Shown here piece by piece: positions 1 to 5,249 of a stretch of DNA of 8,453 nt. A program made the translations under genes and the position numbers. Every line of letters begins with the position of its first letter. Within the stretch, counting starts at the first letter, position 1. The DNA is taken from NCBI GenBank assembly GCA_041690035.1, contig JBDNFC010000097.1, forward strand, positions 1 to 8,453. The letters run 5' to 3'. The notes under the pieces are model-generated. The model was not told where the DNA came from. It searched no databases and saw nothing but the letters and a program-made list of their open reading frames with translations. The DNA is from CALSPH01 sp041690035 (GTDB taxonomy: Bacteria > Bacteroidota > Bacteroidia > NS11-12g > UBA955).

Positions 1-1035
1 ATGAAAGGCCTTGTTTATCTTGGCTCAGGCAAAATTGAATTGAAAGATATTCCAACTCCAAAAATATTAAACCCCACCGATGCCATAGTAAAAGTTTACA
101 AAACCACTATTTGCGACACCGATTTAGGTATTATGCATGGAAAAACGCCCACTTGTCTACCTGGAACCACGCTTGGGCATGAAGGAGTAGGAATTGTTGA
201 AGAAGTTGGTCCGGCAATCGTAAACTTTAAAAAAGGTGATCACGTTATTATTTCTTCCATCACATCAGACGGTTCACCCGAATACTTTAAAAAACAAATG
301 AATGCGCACTGCAAAGGTGGCGGTTGGATATTAGGTCATACTATTAATGGCACGCAAGCAGAATATGTTAATATACCGCATGCAGACAATAGCCTCTATT
401 TAATACCTAAAGGTGTTGATAAAGAAGCCTCGGTGATGCTGAGCGGTATTTTCCCTACAGGGCACGAAATAGGTTTAATAAACGGTGCAGTAAAACTGGG
501 TGACACTATTGCCATCGTTGGTGCGGGACCCTTGGGAATGTCTGTTTTATCGACAGCACAGTTTTATTCGCCAGCCAAAATTTATATGATAGATTTAGAT
601 GATAATAGATTGGCTTTGGCCAAAACATTTGGTGCAACAGATACTATCAATACGAGCAGGGAAAATGCTATTGAAAGAATTATGAAAGAAACAAAAGATG
701 GAGTAGATGTTGCTATTGAAGCAGCAGGCTTAGCTGAAACATTTAATATTTGTCAAAATATACTTAGGCCAGGTGGGTATTTAGCAAATACAGGTTTGCA
801 CGGAAATATTGTAAATCTAGAAATTCAAAAATTGTGGATTCAAAATGTAACTATAACAACGGGTTTAGTAAATACCAGCGCTTCTCCTATGCTTTTAAAA
901 ACAATCACAACAAGAAAATTAAACCCGGAAAAATTAGTTACTCACCATTTCAAATTATCTGAGATAGAGAAGGCCTACCGGGTATTTGGCAACCCAATAA
1001 TTGAGCAAACAATGAAGGTAATCATTGCGTCCTAA
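1..1035 (+). CDS. Zinc-type medium-chain alcohol dehydrogenase, metal sites altered
   Basis: Medium-chain dehydrogenase/reductase that would oxidise an alcohol or reduce an aldehyde/ketone with NAD(P) in the cytoplasm. The N-terminal GroES-like domain has Cys38 in CDTD and His60-Glu61 in GHEGVGIVEEVG; the Rossmann domain has GAGPLG at 174-179, and Asp198 in MIDLDDNRL after strand 2 favours NAD. The segment GGWILG (107-112) and MLSGIFPTGHE place it in the subfamily whose members normally read MLSDILPTG. Compared with that recalled pattern, the third catalytic zinc ligand (Asp) is Gly149, and three of the four structural-zinc cysteines are replaced (Asp90, Pro93, Phe96), leaving only Cys104. 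Length (344 residues) is normal and the frame is intact. The start at base 1 fits the usual family N-terminus (MKGLVYLGSGKIELKD), but nothing upstream is visible. A 54-base gap separates it from the DJ-1-like gene. The family is certain; the substrate is unknown, and activity may be altered. Confidence 0.93.
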   Translation: MKGLVYLGSGKIELKDIPTPKILNPTDAIVKVYKTTICDTDLGIMHGKTPTCLPGTTLGHEGVGIVEEVGPAIVNFKKGDHVIISSITSDGSPEYFKKQMNAHCKGGGWILGHTINGTQAEYVNIPHADNSLYLIPKGVDKEASVMLSGIFPTGHEIGLINGAVKLGDTIAIVGAGPLGMSVLSTAQFYSPAKIYMIDLDDNRLALAKTFGATDTINTSRENAIERIMKETKDGVDVAIEAAGLAETFNICQNILRPGGYLANTGLHGNIVNLEIQKLWIQNVTITTGLVNTSASPMLLKTITTRKLNPEKLVTHHFKLSEIEKAYRVFGNPIIEQTMKVIIAS

Positions 1036-1089
1036 CAGAGAATTCTTTCTAATAAAACTTAAAAAATAACTTTCATAAAAAATATCAAC

Positions 1090-1785
1090 ATGAAAATATT
1101 AATCGTCTTAACATCACACAGCACTTTAGGAGAAACCAGTAAAAAAACTGGATTTTGGATTGAAGAATTTGCTTCACCCTATTATGTATTTGCTGATGCA
1201 GGTGCAAAAATTACGATTGCTTCACCTGCAGGCGGCCAACCACCTGTGGATCCGGCAAGTGAAGAAGCGGATGCTCAAACACCATCTACTCAGCGTTTCT
1301 ATAAAGATAGTGAGGCAATTTATCAAGTTGCAAATACGTTAAAATTAAGCGATATTAAGGCTGCAGATTATGATGCAGTTTTTTATCCAGGCGGACACGG
1401 TCCATTGTGGGATTTGGCAAATGATAAAAACTCAATCCAATTAATTGAAGACTTTTATAAAGCACAAAAACCGATTTCATTTGTATGTCATGCACCTGCA
1501 GCTTTAATTAACGCAAAAGCAGAAAATGGTGAGCCTTTGGTAAAAGGAAAAAAAGTAACAGGATTTTCGGATACAGAAGAAGATGCAGTGGGATTAACCA
1601 AAATAGTTCCGTTTTTATTAGAAAACGAAATGAAAAAACTGGGTGCACACTATAGCAAAAAAGCAGATTGGACATCACATACACAACAAGACGGTCTATT
1701 AATTACTGGACAAAATCCAGCATCTTCTGAAGCGGTTGCCAATTTGATTTTAAAAACACTTTCAAAAACAAAAAAAACTCATTAA
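1090..1785 (+). CDS. DJ-1/PfpI superfamily protein, Hsp31-like (type 1 glutamine amidotransferase-like)
   Basis: Cytoplasmic flavodoxin-like alpha/beta protein of 231 residues. The nucleophile elbow is Cys133-His134 in FVCHAPAAL, the acidic partner is probably Glu25 in TGFWIEEF, and the loop YPGGHGPLWDL (99-109) is typical of the Hsp31-like branch. An acidic patch near 161-165 (DTEED) may supply the third triad residue, as Asp does in Hsp31. Known members of this branch act as glutathione-independent glyoxalase III (methylglyoxal to lactate), holding chaperones or stress proteins; the glutamine amidotransferase name reflects fold only. No signal peptide. It is longer than YajL-type and shorter than E. 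coli Hsp31, as is usual for the group. It lies between an alcohol dehydrogenase and a nitroreductase, 24 bases before the latter, consistent with a carbonyl/electrophile stress cluster (inference). There is no Shine-Dalgarno before the ATG, as expected for Bacteroidota. A weak TAACTTTC at 1067-1074 resembles a -7 box. Confidence 0.92.
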   Translation: MKILIVLTSHSTLGETSKKTGFWIEEFASPYYVFADAGAKITIASPAGGQPPVDPASEEADAQTPSTQRFYKDSEAIYQVANTLKLSDIKAADYDAVFYPGGHGPLWDLANDKNSIQLIEDFYKAQKPISFVCHAPAALINAKAENGEPLVKGKKVTGFSDTEEDAVGLTKIVPFLLENEMKKLGAHYSKKADWTSHTQQDGLLITGQNPASSEAVANLILKTLSKTKKTH

Positions 1786-1809
1786 CCAAACAAATTAATT
1801 AAAAAACAA

Positions 1810-2445
1810 ATGAATTTAATAGAATTATTAAGCTGGCGTTATGCAATCAAATCAATAACTGGGTCAATTGTACCTCAAGAAAAAGTAAAAGCTACACTTA
1901 ATGCTACGCTGATTTGTTCCACTTCTTCAGAGCTTCAACCATTCCAGGTTATTTTAAAAAGCAAAAGTGAGCTAAAGAAAAAAACAATTACGATTGCCAC
2001 TAACCAGCTTGTGGTTCTGAGTTTTGCACACCTAAAGGTTTTTGATGCCTGGAATATCTACACAAAGGAAAGTGCAAATAAACACTTTTCTTACTTAAAT
2101 AAGCAAAAAATTATGCCAGCTTCTATTACAGATAGCTACAGAATATACATGCTAGATATATTTTCAAAACAAAAGCCTTTGGAACATTTTAACCATGAGT
2201 CGAAGCAATCTTTCATTGGTTTAGGCTTTGCTTTAAAAGCAGCAGCCAACGAAAAAATAAATTCAACAACGATGGAAGGTTTTGATACTGATGCTTTGGA
2301 TAAAATACTTATATTGAAAAAACGAGGTTTGAAAAGCACTTCAATTTTTGCATTGGGGCATAGAGATGTGCAAAAAGATCGGTTTGTAAAGTCGAAAAAA
2401 GTAAGAGAATCTGTTGGTGAGTTTATAACATTAATTAAACAATAA
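1810..2445 (+). CDS. Nitroreductase-family NAD(P)H-dependent FMN oxidoreductase
   Basis: Flavoenzyme of the NfsB/YdgI-like nitroreductase superfamily, normally an FMN-binding homodimer reducing nitro compounds or quinones with NAD(P)H. At the N-terminus, WRYAIK places Arg10 and Lys14 where family members contact FMN phosphate. SSELQPFQVIL (39-49) matches the usual SSxGLQPFxV dimer/FMN segment, Asn65-Gln66 in ATNQ corresponds to the usual WNQ, MEGFD (155-159) is the conserved substrate-side loop, and SKKVRESV near 195-202 supplies the C-terminal basic residues. At 211 residues it is full length. Several positions are more divergent than usual: the second strand region around VFDAWNIYTKES lacks the common alanine-rich pattern, and the first helix reads KSITGSIVPQEKV rather than KKFDxxKxV. 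The frame is clean, so it is probably functional, though its substrate cannot be predicted. It ends 7 bases before the next gene, a strong sign of co-transcription. Confidence 0.88.
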   Translation: MNLIELLSWRYAIKSITGSIVPQEKVKATLNATLICSTSSELQPFQVILKSKSELKKKTITIATNQLVVLSFAHLKVFDAWNIYTKESANKHFSYLNKQKIMPASITDSYRIYMLDIFSKQKPLEHFNHESKQSFIGLGFALKAAANEKINSTTMEGFDTDALDKILILKKRGLKSTSIFALGHRDVQKDRFVKSKKVRESVGEFITLIKQ

Positions 2446-2452
2446 GTAAATA

Positions 2453-3145
2453 ATGTGTTTTTCACCAACAGCAAGTTTTGGAGCAAGCATAGTTCTTTCC
2501 GTTATTGGAATAGCAGCTATAAAAAAGACAAATAAAAAATCGCAATTAATGTTTGCAAGTATTCCATTGGTTTTTGGAATACAACAGCTTTTAGAAGGCG
2601 TTTTATGGCTAGCCCTTCCAAACCCTGAAATGATAAACCTACAAAGGTATTTTACTTATTCTTTTATTTTTGTAGCACAAGTAATTTGGCCTATTTGGGT
2701 ACCTGTTTCCATTCTGCTTATGAAAAAAAATAGAAATAGTGTCAAATTTAGTATTCAAAAAATTTTAGTTGTTATTGGTGTTGTAGTCGGTTGTTATCTT
2801 GGGTTTTGCTTATTGAATTATCACGTAGAAGCTAAAATATTTGTTCGTCATATCAGGTATTTACAAGATTACCCGCAACAATTTAAAATATACTTTATGT
2901 TTTTATATGCTTTGGCAACTATAATACCTCCCTTATTTTCGCCTGTTAAAGGTATGTGGCTTTTAAGTGCTTCCATCCTTGTTGCCTATGTAATTACTTA
3001 TATATTTTATCGACAATATGTTTTATCTGTTTGGTGCTTCTTCTCTTCAATCATAAGTTTGTCAGTTTATTTCATTATGTTTAAGGTTTTTGATTCAGAA
3101 ACAGAGAAAAAACACGCATTAATAAAAAAATATTTTTTAAGTTAA
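2453..3145 (+). CDS. Seven-helix conserved membrane protein of unknown function, MCFS N-terminus
   Basis: Integral inner-membrane protein of 230 residues with about seven hydrophobic segments near residues 7-23, 31-54, 66-90, 102-121, 143-162, 167-186 and 189-210, plus a short basic C-terminal tail. The start MCFSPTASFGAS followed by FASIPLVFGIQQLLEGVLWL matches a conserved family of uncharacterised bacterial membrane proteins that begin MCFSxxAS and carry a PLxFGIQQxxEGxxW motif; I believe Pfam groups some of these as DUF6629, but this is from memory. The fixed N-terminal MCFS supports ATG at 2453, only 7 bases after the nitroreductase stop. No catalytic motif or transport signature is visible. 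Position suggests the same transcript as the redox genes upstream, but I cannot assign a function. The 77 bases after its stop lead into an apparent new promoter. Confidence 0.85.
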   Translation: MCFSPTASFGASIVLSVIGIAAIKKTNKKSQLMFASIPLVFGIQQLLEGVLWLALPNPEMINLQRYFTYSFIFVAQVIWPIWVPVSILLMKKNRNSVKFSIQKILVVIGVVVGCYLGFCLLNYHVEAKIFVRHIRYLQDYPQQFKIYFMFLYALATIIPPLFSPVKGMWLLSASILVAYVITYIFYRQYVLSVWCFFSSIISLSVYFIMFKVFDSETEKKHALIKKYFLS

Positions 3146-3175
3146 TCAATCTAAAATAATTCGTAATAATCTTAT

Positions 3176-3196
3176 TAAAGGCCTAAAAAGCTTTTA
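3176..3196 (+). terminator. Weak hairpin, possible terminator of the upstream gene cluster
   Basis: TAAAGGC (3176-3182) can pair with GCTTTTA (3190-3196) across a 7-base loop, with one G-T wobble, and is followed by TATTTG. It lies 31 bases after the stop of the membrane-protein gene. The stem is short and AT-rich and overlaps the adjacent -7 box, so it may be chance. Confidence 0.25.
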
Positions 3197-3202
3197 TATT
3201 TG
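3195..3202 (+). promoter_or_regulatory. Bacteroidota-type -7 promoter box
   Basis: TATATTTG fits the TAnnTTTG consensus used by the primary sigma factor of Bacteroidota. It lies 20 bases before the ATG of the DUF1003-type gene, implying a short leader. No clear -33 TTTG is seen about 19-21 bases upstream (only TTATT near 3172), so it is a partial match. It would drive the DUF1003-nnrD pair. Confidence 0.5.
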
Positions 3203-3222
3203 TATCAATAAATCAATGTTTT

Positions 3223-3720
3223 ATGAAAACAAGTTTTATAAGCAATAATATTATAAAGAATGGAGAAGCCATTAAAGGAGCAGATATAAGAGAAGGTGTT
3301 TTTGATTTAATAAAACTCCAAAATCCAAATTTCAGTTTAGAAAGTTATATATCAAATGATGAACTTAACCAGTTTAGACGTCTCTATTTAGCTTCGTTAA
3401 TTATAAAAGAAAATGAAGAATTAGCAATTATTGATAGAGATGTTATGGATGCGATTAAAAACATTTCTATTCTTTCATGCTTGGCTGCCATTCAAGCACC
3501 AATAATAATGATGAGTCAAAATAGACAAGAACAAAAAGATAGGCCAAGAGGTGAACATGATTATAAAATAAACCTAAAAGCCGAACTTGAAATTAAGCTT
3601 TTAAGCGAAAAAATGGATCATTTACTAGTGCATCAAAACAAAAAACTTTTAGAAATTCAACAGGTGCAAACTGACTATTTAGAAGATTTGATGAAAGAGT
3701 TGAAAAAAAATAAATCTTAG
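3223..3720 (+). CDS. DUF1003-family membrane protein with internal in-frame deletion
   Basis: Protein of 165 residues whose second half is a textbook DUF1003 signature: LSCLAAIQAPIIMMSQNRQ (84-102), then a charged stretch with EHDYKINLKAELEI and SEKMDHLL, ending in a helical, probably coiled-coil tail (about 116-162). The N-terminal 80 residues also match the family's cytoplasmic lead-in, including FDLIKLQNPNF and ISNDELNQFRRLY. What is missing is the middle: members usually have, between the lead-in and LSCLAA, a linker, a first membrane helix containing an FGGSW-like motif, and an FDPYPFILLN-type loop, roughly 65 residues in all. Here VMDAIKN (74-80) runs directly into ISILSCLAA (81-89). 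Only one, slightly short, membrane segment remains (81-97). The frame is intact on both sides. Function of DUF1003 is unknown. It is 16 bases upstream of nnrD. It could be a functional single-pass variant or an early decaying gene. Confidence 0.85.
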   Translation: MKTSFISNNIIKNGEAIKGADIREGVFDLIKLQNPNFSLESYISNDELNQFRRLYLASLIIKENEELAIIDRDVMDAIKNISILSCLAAIQAPIIMMSQNRQEQKDRPRGEHDYKINLKAELEIKLLSEKMDHLLVHQNKKLLEIQQVQTDYLEDLMKELKKNKS

Positions 3721-3736
3721 TATAAAAAAATTATTT

Positions 3737-4597
3737 ATGAAACTAAAAACTGAAAAAATTACACTAAATTTGATTAAAAGTATTGTAAAAAAAAGAAATC
3801 CAAATTCGCATAAAGGTAATTATGGGCATGCCTTAATTGTGGCAGGAAGTTATGGAAAAATAGGTGCCGCAGTATTGGCTGCCAAAGCTTGTTTGAAAAC
3901 TGGTGCAGGTTTGCTTACCATGTATATTCCCAAGTGTGGATATGCTGTCTTACAAACTGCAGTCCCAGAAGCCATGATTATTTGTGATAAAAATAAAAAA
4001 ATTATTTCTAAGCAAATCAACCTTGAAAAATATAATGCAATTGGAGTAGGTTGTGGTATTGGTATACATTCAAAAACTGCAATAGCGCTAAAAAAAATGA
4101 TTCAAAATATTGATAAATCTATGGTTATTGATGCTGATGCCATTAATATTATTGCAGAAAATAAAGATTGGTTGCAATGGATACCTGAAAACACAATTTT
4201 TACACCACATGGTAAGGAATTTGAAAGACTGATTGGTCATTTTGAAAATACAAAAGAAAGAAATAAACTTCAAGATGAATTTTCAGAAAAACACCATGTT
4301 TATTTGATTTTAAAAGGACATCAAACGCGCATATCTTGTCCTGACGGCAAAACATTTATCAACACAACAGGAAATGCTGGCATGGCTAAGGCTGGAAATG
4401 GAGATGTTCTAACAGGGATGCTAACAGCCTTTTTAGCGCAAGGTTACACTTCAGAACAGGCCTGCATTGCAGCAGTCTATTTACATGGTTTGGCAGGTGA
4501 TACGGCAATTAAAGAAACAGGTGAATTTTCTTTGTTAGCTTCAGATGTTATTAATGCTATTGGCAATACATTCATAGAAGTTTCTCTCAAAAATTAG
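3737..4597 (+). CDS. nnrD: ADP-dependent NAD(P)H-hydrate dehydratase, standalone
   Basis: Cytoplasmic repair enzyme of the YjeF C-terminal (CARKD, ribokinase-like) family. It dehydrates the damaged S-hydrates NADHX and NADPHX back to NADH and NADPH using ADP. Motifs in order: HKGNYGHALIVAGS (25-38), GAGLLT (56-61), IDADAIN (131-137), TPHGKEFERL (156-165), LKGHQT (192-197), the nucleotide-site glycine loop GNAGMAKAGNGDVLTG (212-227) with presumed catalytic Asp223, and LHGLAGD (249-255). At 286 residues it is the length of the dehydratase domain alone. Many bacteria carry it fused behind the NAD(P)HX epimerase (NnrE) domain; here the ATG at 3737 leaves only a short lead-in and no epimerase domain is in the window. 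Standalone forms, such as B. subtilis YxkO, are known. It follows the DUF1003 gene by 16 bases and probably shares its transcript. Confidence 0.93.
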   Translation: MKLKTEKITLNLIKSIVKKRNPNSHKGNYGHALIVAGSYGKIGAAVLAAKACLKTGAGLLTMYIPKCGYAVLQTAVPEAMIICDKNKKIISKQINLEKYNAIGVGCGIGIHSKTAIALKKMIQNIDKSMVIDADAINIIAENKDWLQWIPENTIFTPHGKEFERLIGHFENTKERNKLQDEFSEKHHVYLILKGHQTRISCPDGKTFINTTGNAGMAKAGNGDVLTGMLTAFLAQGYTSEQACIAAVYLHGLAGDTAIKETGEFSLLASDVINAIGNTFIEVSLKN

Positions 4598-5105
4598 TAA
4601 AGATTTCGATTACTTTTAATGGAGTTATAAATTAAAAAATTGTCTTTTGTAAATAATCATGACACTTATTATGTAATTGTAGTTTGGATTTTCCCTTTGG
4701 ATTCTTTGCTCAAGCGAGACCAAAAGGCACAGCAACAAACCCTTAGGCTTTTTAAGTTTTTACAGAAGGTTTTTAGGTTGAAACGGGTGTTTGGAGGTTA
4801 AAGGTTGGAGGGGATATATCATTTGGTGTAAGGTTTTACAAACTGATTTCTGCATCAGTCTCGTCACTTTTAAGCAAGCTGTGATTTTTATCAATTCTGC
4901 CCTATTATTCCAAGTAAGCAATGGGTAGGAATCCCAAAAAAAGGGAATAGACACCAAGCAGCCAATATAAATTTATAAAAAATTTGCAAAAAATAGCCTA
5001 AACATTATCTAAAATTTCCAATGGATTAAATCATTTAGGCAAAGAGATTTTCCAGTCTAAACAGAAAAAAATGAGTGTCTTTAACACCTTTAAGGTTAAC
5101 CATAA
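4598..5105. other. Long stretch without a supportable gene
   Basis: About 500 bases between nnrD and the regulator remnant. Short open frames exist on both strands, but none shows a protein signature I recognise. Visible items are a perfect 6-base hairpin ACTGAT/ATCAGT (4842-4847 with 4854-4859), a G/T-rich run on the + strand around 4755-4815, and a 7-base inverted pair GCCTAAA/TTTAGGC (4996-5002 with 5034-5040). No convincing rho-independent terminator follows nnrD. The stretch may be gene debris continuing from the Crp/Fnr remnant, or an intergenic spacer between convergent units. Confidence 0.5.
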
Positions 5106-5249
5106 AAAGGGGGCAATACTTATATTGGGGTACATCCAGAAACGGCTATTCGTGCTTTAAGCGAATTTAGGAATAAAGGATTTATAAATTTAGAGACAAG
5201 AAAAATTAAAGTGTTAAATATTCCAGAATTAGAAAAAGTGATGCATTAA
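5106..5249 (+). pseudogene. C-terminal remnant of a Crp/Fnr-family transcriptional regulator
   Basis: Reading the + strand from 5106 gives about 47 codons ending at TAA (5247-5249). From 5124 the product reads IGVHPETAIRALSEF, then RNKGFINLETRKIKVLNI and PELEKVMH. This is the end of a Crp/Fnr winged helix-turn-helix: GVHPETAIRALSEF corresponds to the recognition helix (usual form GVxxETxxRxLxxF), followed by the KGFI wing and the closing hydrophobic strand. The preceding in-frame codon at 5103-5105 is a stop, there is no start codon, and the cyclic-nucleotide-binding domain (about 150 residues) is missing. A possible upstream continuation (FKVN and following, 5089 onward) lies in the next frame, separated by an A5-G5 run at 5104-5113. 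Its stop overlaps the serine-hydrolase stop on the other strand. Family is clear from the motif; pseudogene status follows from the missing parts. Confidence 0.75.

Noticed and set aside
1160..1342. 60-codon + strand frame inside the DJ-1-like gene
   Set aside because: Overlaps a well supported gene in another frame and shows no family signature.
2136..2486. 116-codon - strand frame opposite the nitroreductase gene
   Set aside because: Fully antisense to a recognised gene for almost all its length, low-complexity composition, no domain recognised.
4088..4273. 61-codon - strand frame inside nnrD
   Set aside because: Shadow of the conserved nnrD reading frame.
4842..4859. Hairpin ACTGAT/ATCAGT with a 6-base loop, considered as a terminator or RNA element
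   Set aside because: Only six pairs, no following T run, and about 245 bases from the nnrD stop; expected by chance in a window this size.
4760..4957. 65-codon - strand frame in the long spacer
   Set aside because: No recognisable motif, no promoter box and no matching neighbour; kept only as a note in the spacer entry.
4996..5040. Inverted pair GCCTAAA/TTTAGGC considered as an insertion-element end or operator
   Set aside because: Seven bases with a 31-base spacing is not significant here, and no transposase lies between or beside it.
5002..5158. + strand frame containing NHLGKEIF and FKVNHKKG, considered as the cyclic-nucleotide-binding domain of the Crp/Fnr remnant
   Set aside because: Resemblance to cNMP-domain motifs is too weak; only the possible short lead-in near 5089 is mentioned, as a low-confidence idea.
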